Shown here: piece after piece, positions 1-6,537 of the stretch
Position numbering within the stretch: the stretch's first letter is position 1
Layout: each line of letters starts with the position of its first letter
Assembly: GCA_017505505.1 (NCBI GenBank)
Contig: JAFVPA010000038.1
Location: 1-14,032, forward strand
Direction: 5' to 3'
Origin: Oscillospiraceae bacterium
GTDB lineage: Bacteria; Bacillota_A; Clostridia; Oscillospirales; Oscillospiraceae
Length of the DNA stretch: 14,032 bases
Program-made: the position numbers and the translations under genes
Notes under the pieces: generated by a model
Told to the model about the DNA's origin: nothing
Seen by the model: only the letters and a program-made list of their open reading frames with translations
Database searches by the model: none

Positions 1-362
1 CCATCGGCCTGGTCATCCCCGAGCTGAACGGCAAGCTGATCGGCGCTGCCCAGCGTATCCCCACCCCCACCGGTTCCACCACCATCCTGAACGCTGTCTG
101 CGCTAAGGCTGTTACCAAGGACGAGATCAACGCTGCCATGAAGGCTGCTGCTACCGAGTCCTATGGCTACAACGAGGACGAGATCGTCTCCTCCGACATC
201 GTCGGCATGACCTTCGGCTCCCTGTTCGATGCCACCCAGACCATGGTCTGCGCTCTGCCCGACGGCAAGACCCAGGTCCAGGTCGTTTCCTGGTACGACA
301 ACGAGAACTCCTACGTTTCTCAGATGGTCCGCACCATCAAGCACTTCTCCAACCTGCTGTAA
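1..362 (+). CDS. gap: glyceraldehyde-3-phosphate dehydrogenase, type I (3' part)
   Basis: This is the C-terminal 119 residues of NAD-dependent GAPDH, the glycolytic enzyme that turns glyceraldehyde-3-phosphate into 1,3-bisphosphoglycerate in the cytoplasm. The frame is open from base 3 to a TAA at 360-362. Seen directly: the PTPTGS block of the catalytic domain near the start of the fragment and the [16 protein letters not shown] block close to the C-terminus, both hallmarks of the family. The catalytic cysteine and the NAD-binding half lie upstream of the window. Codon use is strongly biased (AAG for Lys, AAC for Asn, GAC or GAG for acids, many C-ending codons), as expected of a very highly expressed gene and sharper than in its neighbours. 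A perfect hairpin terminator follows 25 bases after the stop, so it does not run into the regulator gene downstream. Confidence 0.96.
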   Translation, partial: IGLVIPELNGKLIGAAQRIPTPTGSTTILNAVCAKAVTKDEINAAMKAAATESYGYNEDEIVSSDIVGMTFGSLFDATQTMVCALPDGKTQVQVVSWYDNENSYVSQMVRTIKHFSNLL

Positions 363-384
363 TTCAGGGAAGAAAGAGAACTTC

Positions 385-414
385 AAATGCCGGTCCGAAA
401 GGACCGGCATTTTT
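385..414 (+). terminator. rho-independent terminator of gap
   Basis: A perfect inverted repeat with arms 387-396 and 401-410 and a GAAA tetraloop is flanked by A's on the left and a T5 run (410-414) on the right, so the stem can extend to 12 bp. It sits 25 bases after the GAPDH stop and before the promoter of the LacI-type gene. Confidence 0.92.
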
Positions 415-441
415 ACGTTACGAAAAAGTTTTCAGTCGGGG

Positions 442-470
442 TTGCAAATGCGGGAAATTTGCAGTATAAT
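442..470 (+). promoter_or_regulatory. sigma-A promoter of the LacI-family gene
   Basis: TTGCAA (442-447) and a perfect TATAAT (465-470) are separated by 17 bp. The predicted start is near 477, just before the cre-like operator at 484-497, so a bound repressor would block this promoter. Confidence 0.85.
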
Positions 471-483
471 AGCAAAAATATAG

Positions 484-509
484 TGTAAACGTTTCCAAGT
501 TATGGAAAC
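484..509 (+). promoter_or_regulatory. cre-like / LacI-family operator
   Basis: Bases 484-497 read TGTAAACGTTTCCA. This fits the catabolite-responsive-element consensus TGWAANCGNTNWCA with one mismatch, and holds the 8-bp palindrome AAACGTTT (487-494) with the central CG typical of LacI-family operators. A second, overlapping inverted repeat is GTTTCC (491-496), 7 bp, GGAAAC (504-509). The site lies between the -10 box and the ribosome site of the regulator, which suggests autoregulation or control by CcpA. Which protein binds cannot be told from the sequence. Confidence 0.65.
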
Positions 510-526
510 CTAAAGGAGAACCCCCT

Positions 527-1528
527 ATGACCATCAAGGACTTAGCGGCCCAGACCGGATACAGTGTGGGCACCGTATCCCGGGTCCTCAACAATCAGCC
601 CCATGTCAGCGAACTGGCCCGGGAGATTATTCTGAAAGCAGCAGCAGAATCCGGCTTTCAGCTTAATGCCAATGCCAAGCAGCTGAAGCAGCAGCACAGC
701 ACCTCTATCCTGGTGATCTGCAAAGGTAAGGCCAACGAATTGTTTGATTCCCTGCTGGTGGCTCTTCAGGCCCGGGTGGCGGATACCAGCTACCCCCTGA
801 TCGTGGACTATATCGACGAAGCAGAAAATGAAGTCCGACGGGCAGTACAGCTTTGCCTGGAAAAGAAGCCTCTGGGCATTTTGTTTCTGGGCGGCAACCA
901 GGAGCACTTCCGGGAGGATTTTCACCACATCGGCGTTCCCTGCGTGCTGGTGACCAACTCTGCTGCGGACCTGTCCTTCGCCAACCTGTCCAGCGTATCC
1001 TCCGATGACGAAGCCGCCGCGGCCATGGCCATCGACCGTCTGGCAGAGCTGGGCCACGAACGGATCGTGGTCGTTGGTGGCCACCGCCATTATTCGGATA
1101 CCACCATGCTCCGTTACCGGGGCTGTGTGAGGGCTATGGAGCGCCACGGGCGACCCTTCCCGGAGCAGCAGTATGAGACTTCCCGTTTTTCCTATGAGGA
1201 TGGCTACCGGGCAGCAAAGGCCCTGTTGGAGCGGGTGCCGGATGCTACCGCCCTGTTCGCTATGTCCGATGTGATGGCCATTGGTGCCATCCGGGCTTTG
1301 AACGACATGGGCAAGCGGGTACCGGAGGATGTGTCCGTGGTGGGCTTTGACGGTCTGGCCATCGGCGAATATATGGTGCCCCGGCTGTCCACGATAGCAC
1401 AGAGCGTGGAAGAACTGGCTGACCGCAGCCTGGAGCTCCTGCGCCGTAGCATCGAAGACGATACCGCAGCCAGCCACGAAACGATCCCTGTTACCCTGCT
1501 GCAGAAGGAAAGCGTCAAAAAAAACTAA
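527..1528 (+). CDS. LacI-family transcriptional regulator
   Basis: A 333-residue DNA-binding regulator of normal LacI/GalR length. Residues 1-22 form the helix-turn-helix (TIKDLAAQTGYSVGTVSRVLNN), followed by a hinge helix that departs from the usual PNxxAR pattern (LNANAKQLKQ, about 46-55). Residues 60-330 are the periplasmic-binding-like sensor domain; SSDDEAAAAMAIDRL, the SDVMAIGAIRAL segment and VPEDVSVVGFDG are characteristic. The ATG at 527 is fixed by AAAGGAG (512-518), 8 bases upstream, and the HTH begins at residue 2. The gene has its own promoter with a cre-like operator at +7. The effector, probably a sugar or sugar phosphate, and the target genes are unknown; no sugar transporter or glycosidase gene lies beside it. 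The closeness to gap may or may not be functional. The gene ends in a run of A's (Lys-Lys-Asn), which on the opposite strand is the T-tract of the fumC terminator. Confidence 0.93.
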   Translation: MTIKDLAAQTGYSVGTVSRVLNNQPHVSELAREIILKAAAESGFQLNANAKQLKQQHSTSILVICKGKANELFDSLLVALQARVADTSYPLIVDYIDEAENEVRRAVQLCLEKKPLGILFLGGNQEHFREDFHHIGVPCVLVTNSAADLSFANLSSVSSDDEAAAAMAIDRLAELGHERIVVVGGHRHYSDTTMLRYRGCVRAMERHGRPFPEQQYETSRFSYEDGYRAAKALLERVPDATALFAMSDVMAIGAIRALNDMGKRVPEDVSVVGFDGLAIGEYMVPRLSTIAQSVEELADRSLELLRRSIEDDTAASHETIPVTLLQKESVKKN

Positions 1529-1529
1529 A

Positions 1530-1557
1530 GTAGGGCGGGGCCCTGACCCCGCCCTAC
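1530..1557. repeat. 28-bp GC-rich palindrome, single half-element; terminator of fumC
   Basis: Perfect 11-bp arms, 1530-1540 (GTAGGGCGGGG) and 1547-1557, enclose a 6-base loop. The arms match the halves of the larger element at 2970-3106, so this looks like a solo half. Read on the minus strand it follows the fumC stop by 14 bases and is followed by TTTAGTTTTTTTT, the complement of the 3' end of the LacI-type gene, so it can end fumC transcription. On the plus strand there is no T-tract, so it is at best a weak terminator for the regulator gene. Confidence 0.85.
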
Positions 1558-1571
1558 AGGCTTATTGAGTA

Positions 1572-2948
1572 TCAAATCATATTCTCCGGATGAAACACTT
1601 CATCGAAGCGTTCCGCTGTCAAAAAGCCCAGAGCTACGCAGGCTTCCTTCAGAGAAATGTTCTCCGCATACGCCTTTTTTGCGGTTTTTGCCGCGTTTTC
1701 ATAGCCGATATAGGGATTCAGCGCCGTGACCAGCATGAGGGAATCATGCAGGTTGCGGTGCATTTTTTCTCTGTTGGCCCGGATCCCGGAAACACAATGG
1801 TCGTGGAAGGACAGCATGGCATCGGAAAGCAGCCGGGCGGAGCGCAGGAAGTTGTCGATCAGGACAGGCATAAATACATTCAGTTCAAAATTTCCCTGGC
1901 TGGCGGCGATGCCCACGGCGGTATCGTTGCCCATGACTTGGACGGCTACCATGGTGACGGCTTCGCACTGGGTGGGATTCACCTTTCCGGGCATGATGGA
2001 GGAGCCGGGCTCGTTTTCGGGAATGGTGATCTCTCCCAGTCCCAGCCGGGGGCCGGAGGAGAGCCAGCGGATGTCGTTGGCGATCTTCATCAGGTCACAG
2101 GCCAGAGCCTTCAGGGCACCGTGGGCGAAGACCAGCTCGTTTTTGGAGGTCAGGGCATGGAATTTGTTGGGAGCGGTGCGGAAATCCTTGCCTGTCAGCC
2201 CGGCGATCTCTTTGGCCACAGTTCGGTCGAAGCCGGCGGGCGCGTTCAGACCGGTGCCTACGGCGGTACCGCCCAGAGCCAGCTCCTTCAGGGCCGGCAG
2301 GGCGGCCAGCAGAAGCTCCCTGTCCCGTTCCAGCGAAGTCCGCCAGCCGGAAACTTCCTGAGAGAAGGCTATGGGCGTAGCATCCTGCAGATGGGTCCGG
2401 CCGGACTTGACGACACCGTCATTTTCCGCTTCCAGATGCAGAAAGGCGGTGGTGAGCACATCAATGGCGGGAATTACCCGGTCCTCGATGGCGCAGACGG
2501 CGGCGATGTGCATGGCGGTGGGGAAGGTGTCGTTGCTGGACTGAGACATATTTACATCATCATTGGGATGCAGCAGGGGCTGTCCGGCCAGGGCGTTGCC
2601 CCGGTTGGCGATGACCTCGTTGGCATTCATGTTGGACTGGGTACCGGAGCCGGTCTGCCAGACCACCAGCGGGAAATGCTCCGCTAAGGTGCCATCGAGG
2701 ATCTCGTCACAGACGGCGCAGATGATGGCGGCTTTTTCAAGGGTCATCTTTTCCGGGCGCAGGCTGTGATTGGCCAGAGCCGCGGCCTTTTTCAGGATGC
2801 CAAAAGCGTGGATGATCTCCCGGGGCATGGTTTCGATGCCAACGCCGATGGGGAAATTTTCCACACTCCGCTGGGTCTGGGCACCCCAATATTTGTCAGC
2901 GGGGACCTTGATCTCCCCCATAGAGTCGTGTTCGATACGGTATTCCAT
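1572..2948 (-). CDS. fumC: class II fumarate hydratase
   Basis: A 458-residue oxygen-stable, iron-free fumarase that interconverts fumarate and L-malate as a cytoplasmic homotetramer. Seen in order: GAQTQRSVENF (22-32), SGTQSNMNANEV (101-112), SSNDTFPTA (137-145), GRTHLQDATP (183-192, with the catalytic-base His186) and the lyase signature GSSIMPGKVNP (315-325) on the catalytic serine loop. Length and motif order fit FumC; aspartase is the close alternative, but the overall sequence reads as fumarase. The ATG at 2948 is preceded by GGAGG 6 bases upstream. It is transcribed away from lrgB and convergent with the LacI-type gene, ending at the hairpin 1530-1557. A GC-rich palindrome lies only 21 bases before the start codon, so it is probably in the mRNA leader. 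I see no good promoter in the 160 bases upstream. In an anaerobe it probably serves a partial, reductive or branched TCA pathway. Confidence 0.95.
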   Translation of the reverse strand: MEYRIEHDSMGEIKVPADKYWGAQTQRSVENFPIGVGIETMPREIIHAFGILKKAAALANHSLRPEKMTLEKAAIICAVCDEILDGTLAEHFPLVVWQTGSGTQSNMNANEVIANRGNALAGQPLLHPNDDVNMSQSSNDTFPTAMHIAAVCAIEDRVIPAIDVLTTAFLHLEAENDGVVKSGRTHLQDATPIAFSQEVSGWRTSLERDRELLLAALPALKELALGGTAVGTGLNAPAGFDRTVAKEIAGLTGKDFRTAPNKFHALTSKNELVFAHGALKALACDLMKIANDIRWLSSGPRLGLGEITIPENEPGSSIMPGKVNPTQCEAVTMVAVQVMGNDTAVGIAASQGNFELNVFMPVLIDNFLRSARLLSDAMLSFHDHCVSGIRANREKMHRNLHDSLMLVTALNPYIGYENAAKTAKKAYAENISLKEACVALGFLTAERFDEVFHPENMI

Positions 2949-2969
2949 GAATAACCTCCGCTAAAAAAT

Positions 2970-3106
2970 GTAGGGCGGGGTCATGACCCCGCCGACTGGG
3001 CTGGATGATTTGCCGCGGTAAAAATGATGCGGTCGTTTGAAAGTCAGTATGAAGTGTGCTTGGTCAATGGTATTGGTGCGTCGGCGGGGGCATGCCCCCG
3101 CCCGAC
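2970..3106. repeat. mirrored palindromic element between lrgB and fumC
   Basis: Two 27-bp blocks, 2970-2996 and 3080-3106, are inverted copies of each other with 24 of 27 matches. Each is itself a hairpin: the core 2974-2993 is a perfect 20-bp palindrome, and 3085-3100 is a perfect 16-bp palindrome. Two of the three differences fall on paired stem positions (T-A in the left block, G-C in the right), so pairing is kept. The 83 bases between the blocks hold no gene. The element starts 6 bases after the lrgB stop (on its downstream side) and ends 21 bases before the fumC start. It codes for no protein and resembles a non-autonomous, transposon-like repeat. Confidence 0.8.
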
Positions 3107-3111
3107 AACAC

Positions 3112-3801
3112 TTATAGAAAATTTGCCAGCACCGGGAACAGCAGGGCCGTCAGCAGTCCCGCTATTACCAAAGACAGGCTGCTCACTGCGCCGGCGAGGG
3201 GGCTCAGCTCATTGGCCTTGGCCGTGCCAATGACATGGGCACCGGTGCCGAAGGCGGCACCCTGGGCGATGGGGTCAGTGATGCCGAAGAATTTACAGAA
3301 GGCGGTGCCGAACATGTTGCCGCAGATGCCTGTAACAGAGATGCCCAACGTGGTGATGGAGGGGGTGCCGCCGAACAGCTCTGTCAGGCTGACACCGATG
3401 GCGGCGGTGATGCCCTTGGGAAGCAGGGAAATGGTCAGGTTCCGGTCGAAGTGCAGCAGTGCCGAGAAGACCAGCAGCACGGCCAGACAGCTTAAGGCCC
3501 CTGCGGCCACACCGGCGAAAATAGCCCTCAGGTTCTTTTTCAGGGCCTGGAACTGCTCGTACATGGGAATGGCCAGACACACGGTGGCCGGGGTCATGAG
3601 CCAGGACATGAGCTTCACGCCGCTCTGATAGCTGTCCGTACCCAGGCCGGTGACCTTCAGCGTCAAAATGACGATGATCATGCCGATAAGGATAGGATTG
3701 AAGATGGGCAGCTTAAATTTCTTCTGGCACAGCACACCCATCTGATAGGCAAAGAGGGTCAGCACCACAGGGAGGATGCCGATGGAGAGCAGGTCGGTCA
3801 T
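3112..3801 (-). CDS. lrgB: LrgB-family membrane protein
   Basis: A 229-residue integral membrane protein of the LrgB/CidB/YohK family, all hydrophobic segments separated by short loops, of normal family length. The most conserved family block, LLPKGITAAIGVSLTELFGG (about 126-145, usually LPKSIT), is present, followed by the glycine-rich GTGAHVIGTAKA block (about 186-197). In Staphylococcus LrgAB is described as antiholin-like and affects murein hydrolase activity; in other bacteria such pairs have been linked to pyruvate or glycolate uptake. Its start overlaps the lrgA stop by 4 bases (ATGA at 3798-3801), so the two are translationally coupled. The palindromic element 2970-3106 follows directly. 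Which of the two roles applies here is not shown by the sequence. Confidence 0.93.
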   Translation of the reverse strand: MTDLLSIGILPVVLTLFAYQMGVLCQKKFKLPIFNPILIGMIIVILTLKVTGLGTDSYQSGVKLMSWLMTPATVCLAIPMYEQFQALKKNLRAIFAGVAAGALSCLAVLLVFSALLHFDRNLTISLLPKGITAAIGVSLTELFGGTPSITTLGISVTGICGNMFGTAFCKFFGITDPIAQGAAFGTGAHVIGTAKANELSPLAGAVSSLSLVIAGLLTALLFPVLANFL

Positions 3802-4154
3802 GCTTCCTCACCGCCCTTCTTCAGAAAGGCCTGGGCTACCCGGCCAGCGATGCCGAAGGTCAGCACCGTGGAGGCTACCAGCAGGAGCAGAATGGGGATG
3901 AGATCGTCCCGGATCAGAGCCCAGTCCTCCACGATGCCCACAGCGGGGGACACGAAGAGGATAGGGAGGATGGAGGTCAGGAAGGCTCCGGTATCCTTCA
4001 CCTGTTCCACCTTCACGACCTTGAAGAACAGGGCCAGAAACAGCAGGATCAGGCCGTAGACCGAAGCGGGGATGGGCAGCGGGATGATCCGCTGCAGAGC
4101 CTCTCCTGCCAGAGTAAAGCCCAGGATGATCAGAAATTGGGTTAAGTATTTCAT
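3798..4154 (-). CDS. lrgA: LrgA/CidA-family membrane protein
   Basis: A 118-residue protein with four predicted membrane segments (about 5-20, 28-46, 58-77, 84-106) and a short charged C-terminal tail (KKGGEEA), typical of the holin-like LrgA/CidA family. The family motif PLPIPASVYGLILLF at 25-39 is clear. The ATG at 4154 has GAGG 7 bases upstream. It is the first gene of lrgAB and has its own promoter (4188-4216), set apart from the dgk gene upstream by a strong terminator. It is thought to act with LrgB as an oligomeric membrane complex controlling lysis or export/import of small organic acids; the exact role here is open. Confidence 0.92.
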   Translation of the reverse strand: MKYLTQFLIILGFTLAGEALQRIIPLPIPASVYGLILLFLALFFKVVKVEQVKDTGAFLTSILPILFVSPAVGIVEDWALIRDDLIPILLLLVASTVLTFGIAGRVAQAFLKKGGEEA

Positions 4155-4187
4155 AGAGATACCTCATGAGATGGGATATTTACGGTT

Positions 4188-4216
4188 ATTTTAGCACTGT
4201 GTACAGATAAAAGCAA
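4188..4216 (-). promoter_or_regulatory. promoter of lrgAB
   Basis: On the minus strand TTGCTT (4216-4211) and TAAAAT (4193-4188) are 17 bp apart, 34 bases before the lrgA start codon. The spacer holds the palindrome CTGT-GT-ACAG (4197-4206), a possible operator overlapping the promoter. Confidence 0.75.
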
Positions 4217-4276
4217 GTCTGCCGGAGAAAGATCTGTCCTGTGGCGCGAGTGATGTCCTTCGGGAGGTGCCGTTGC

Positions 4277-4306
4277 AAAAAGCAGTTCCGGATGGAACTG
4301 CTTTTT
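4277..4306 (-). terminator. rho-independent terminator after dgk
   Basis: Perfect 13-bp arms 4277-4289 and 4294-4306 with a GGAT loop; the outer 5 pairs are A-T, giving a T5 run on the minus strand. It begins 10 bases after the lipid kinase stop codon. Being symmetrical it could also work from the plus strand, but no plus-strand gene enters here. Confidence 0.9.
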
Positions 4307-4315
4307 TCGATGCGA

Positions 4316-5242
4316 TTATTTCAAGGCAGGGACAGATGCTTGCCAGCACAGGCCCTTGGGGTAGAAGAACCGGATCTTCTCGGAGGCGACAGACATTTCC
4401 ACTGTCTGGGCGGTCCGCAGCTCCCCATCCAGATTGATGGGGGTGGAGCGGTCGCAGGTGATTTTGATAGAGTCGGTCTTCAGGTGCCGCACCAGGTGGG
4501 GCAGCTCGGTATAGCGGCCATCCTTGTATTTGCCGATGACACCGGGAACCTGGGCCCGGGTGACCTTCTGCACCAGCAGCACATCCAGCAGTCCGTCGGA
4601 GGGGTCGGCTTCCGGGACGGGGTTGAAGCCGCCGCCGTAAAACCGCCCGTTGCAGACGCAGATCATGGTGAGGTCTTCATCAAAGCGCTTGCCGTTGATC
4701 TCTACCACATAGTGCTCGGCGATGCCCTTCACCACGTTTACCACCGTGGAGGCGGCATAGGCCCGGAAGCCATGGAGCAGGGGCAGCCGCTTGTACCGGG
4801 ACACATCGGTGCCGATGCGGGCATCCAGTCCCACGGAGCAGATGTTCAGGGCGATGTCGCCGTTGCAGCGGATCAGGTCGAAGGTGGCCTCGTCTGCATC
4901 CATCAGCCGGTGCAGGTCGAAGAAGGCCTTGGGATCGTCAAAAAGCTTGACAAAGTCGTTGCCGCTGCCGCCGGAAAATACGGTGACGGCGGCGTTGTCG
5001 TGTCCTGCCGCTCCGGCCACCACTTCGTTCAAGGTGCCGTCGCCGCCGCAGGCGTAGATGCGGATCTCCTCGCCTTTTTCAGCGGCTTCCCGGGCGATGC
5101 GGGTACATTCTCCCGGGGCGGTGGAGACCCGGATCTCATAGGAGAGCCGCCGGGCCCGGCAGATCTTATGGATAACCTCGCTGTAGTCGTCGGTACGATT
5201 CCGGCTTCCCGCAGCAGGGTTGATGATGAATAGGTGTTTCAT
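4316..5242 (-). CDS. diacylglycerol kinase-like lipid kinase (YegS/DgkB type)
   Basis: A 308-residue soluble lipid kinase of the DAGK catalytic-domain superfamily. Seen: NPAAG at 8-12, the nucleotide-binding GGDGTLNEV at 66-74, GGSGNDFVK at 91-99 (usual form GTGNDFAR) and NICSVGLDARI at 133-143, followed by the beta-sandwich C-terminal domain with DGLLDVLLV and INLDGE. In Firmicutes such proteins phosphorylate diacylglycerol so that it returns to phospholipid and lipoteichoic acid synthesis; substrate choice cannot be read from sequence and sphingosine-kinase-like members exist. I place the start at the ATG at 5242 because GGAG lies 8 bases upstream and the DAGK fold begins at residue 2. The frame stays open for 37 more codons to a GTG at 5353, but those codons lie in the repeat 5271-5378. 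Probably the last gene of queH-rlmL-dgk, ending at the hairpin 4277-4306. Confidence 0.9.
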   Translation of the reverse strand: MKHLFIINPAAGSRNRTDDYSEVIHKICRARRLSYEIRVSTAPGECTRIAREAAEKGEEIRIYACGGDGTLNEVVAGAAGHDNAAVTVFSGGSGNDFVKLFDDPKAFFDLHRLMDADEATFDLIRCNGDIALNICSVGLDARIGTDVSRYKRLPLLHGFRAYAASTVVNVVKGIAEHYVVEINGKRFDEDLTMICVCNGRFYGGGFNPVPEADPSDGLLDVLLVQKVTRAQVPGVIGKYKDGRYTELPHLVRHLKTDSIKITCDRSTPINLDGELRTAQTVEMSVASEKIRFFYPKGLCWQASVPALK

Positions 5243-5270
5243 GTATGGTTCTCCGTAGCTTGAATCTAGG

Positions 5271-5378
5271 CTGTCATTGCGAACCAGTGCGCACACTGGT
5301 GTGGCAATCTCCTGAATCTTCCGATATGTCTGATAGGACAAGGGGATTGCCACGTCGCTTTGCTCCTCGCAATGACAG
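5271..5378. repeat. 108-bp inverted-repeat element between rlmL and dgk (TGTCATTGCGA type)
   Basis: Perfect 12-bp terminal inverted repeats, CTGTCATTGCGA at 5271-5282 and its complement at 5367-5378. Each half then holds a different hairpin or spacer (left arms 5284-5289 and 5294-5299) followed by a second shared block, GTGGCAATCTCCT at 5301-5313, mirrored at 5341-5353 with one change. ATTGC and GCAAT pair inside each half (5276-5280 with 5304-5308; 5346-5350 with 5369-5373). There is no coding capacity of its own. It starts 5 bases downstream of the rlmL stop and ends 28 bases before the dgk start. From memory the ends resemble dispersed repeats common in clostridial genomes; not checked. 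Confidence 0.85.
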
Positions 5379-5383
5379 TGAAG

Positions 5384-6517
5384 TTATTTCTTCTTCCTCT
5401 GATTATCCGTGTACATATAGTAATCGCACTTGATCATGCCGTTATAAAGCTTGCGCTTCTTGTCGGCCCGCTTGCCGAAGTAGTGCTCGAATTCCGGCTC
5501 AGAGGTGATGATATATTTCTTCCAGCCGTCGGCATATTTCAGGTGCCGTCCCAGCGCGGCGTAGAGCCGCTGGGCGCTCTGCTGCTCCATCATCCGCTGG
5601 CCGTAGGGGGGATTGCAGATGATGACACCCTGCTGGGCCGGCAGGTCCATCTTGGTGGCGTCGCCGTCCCGGAAGCTGATGCAGTCAGCCACGCCTGCTT
5701 TTCTTGCGTTGGCGATGGACAGGGAAATGCACTTGGGATCGTTGTCGGAGCCCAGAATCTGGTACTTGCCGTTGTACTCCTTGTCCTTGGCTTCCGCGCG
5801 GACATCCCCCCAGACGGAAGGGTCGCACCAGGCGAAGGCTTCACCGGCAAACCGGCGGTACATGCCGGGGGCCTTGTTCCGGGCGATGAGGGCGGCTTCG
5901 ATGGGAATGGTGCCGCTGCCGCAGAAGGGGTCCCAGATGAAGTCCCGGCCCCGGTAACGGGTGATCTGCACCATGGCAGCGGCCAAGGTTTCCCGCAGGG
6001 GAGCTTCGTTGGCGTTGGCCCGGTAGCCGCGCTTATGCAGGCCGGGGCCGGAGGTGTCCAGGAACAGCTGGACACGGTCGTTCATGATGGAAAACTGCAG
6101 CTGGTACTTGGCCCCGGTCTCGGGGAGCCAGCTGACGCCGTACTTTTCGCCCAGACGGCGGGACGCGGCCTTCTTGATGATGGCCTGGCAGTCGGGGACG
6201 GACATAAGCTGGGAATTCAGGCAGTGGCCCTTTACCGGAAACTGGCCGTCCTTGGGAATAAAATCTTCCAGATTGGAATTGTAGACTCCCTGGAACAGCT
6301 GCTCAAAGGTGGTAGCCTTAAAGTCTGCCAGGGTCAGCAGCACCCGCTCGCCGGTGCGCAGGCAAACATTGGCTTTGGCCATGGCCCGTGCGTCGCCGGA
6401 GAAGAGCACACGGCCGTTCTCTACCCGGACGTTTTCAATATCCAGACGGCGAAGCTCGTCGCCCGCAATGCCCTCCAAACCAAACAGGCAGGGGACGGAA
6501 AATTCAAAATCAGACAT
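5384..6517 (-). CDS. rlmL: 23S rRNA (guanine-N2) methyltransferase, RlmL/YpsC type
   Basis: A 377-residue THUMP-domain methyltransferase. The N-terminal 50 residues and a THUMP RNA-binding region (about 50-160) precede a Rossmann-like methyltransferase domain with the SAM motif DPFCGSGTIPIEAAL (196-210), the acidic SDNDPK (257-262) and the catalytic NPPYGQR (302-308), where N-P-P-Y marks N2-guanine or N6-adenine methylation. Length matches the single-domain Firmicute YpsC protein, not the long fused E. coli RlmKL. Such proteins are often labelled DNA methylases, but THUMP points to RNA. The start at 6517 is supported by AGGAGG 5 bases upstream. No promoter is visible in the gap to queH, so it is probably read from the queH promoter; the hairpin-rich repeat 6538-6655 would then lie in the mRNA just before its ribosome site. 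The exact target base is inferred from the family. Confidence 0.9.
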   Translation of the reverse strand: MSDFEFSVPCLFGLEGIAGDELRRLDIENVRVENGRVLFSGDARAMAKANVCLRTGERVLLTLADFKATTFEQLFQGVYNSNLEDFIPKDGQFPVKGHCLNSQLMSVPDCQAIIKKAASRRLGEKYGVSWLPETGAKYQLQFSIMNDRVQLFLDTSGPGLHKRGYRANANEAPLRETLAAAMVQITRYRGRDFIWDPFCGSGTIPIEAALIARNKAPGMYRRFAGEAFAWCDPSVWGDVRAEAKDKEYNGKYQILGSDNDPKCISLSIANARKAGVADCISFRDGDATKMDLPAQQGVIICNPPYGQRMMEQQSAQRLYAALGRHLKYADGWKKYIITSEPEFEHYFGKRADKKRKLYNGMIKCDYYMYTDNQRKKK

Positions 6518-6537
6518 AGAACCTCCTAAATAGAAGC

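Noticed and set aside
1590..2687. Long open frame (365 codons) antisense to fumC
   Set aside because: It lies wholly opposite a clear fumarase. Its glycine/histidine-rich, low-complexity translation is typical of a GC-rich shadow frame, and it has no ribosome site.
2997..3079. Promoter for fumC in the centre of the mirrored repeat
   Set aside because: TTGACC is present on the minus strand, but no acceptable -10 box lies 16-18 bp from it, so I do not call it.
4316..4350. A genomic island boundary or recent transfer in the minus-strand block
   Set aside because: Codon use and GC content look like the flanks, the genes are common household functions, and there are no tRNA-linked attachment repeats or integrase.
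4241..5233. Open frame of 330 codons antisense to the lipid kinase
   Set aside because: A mirror of real codons on the other strand; it also crosses the strong dgk terminator.
5360..6529. Long open frame (389 codons) antisense to rlmL
   Set aside because: Shadow of a real methyltransferase gene, with no recognisable domain and no promoter or ribosome site; it starts inside the repeat 5271-5378.
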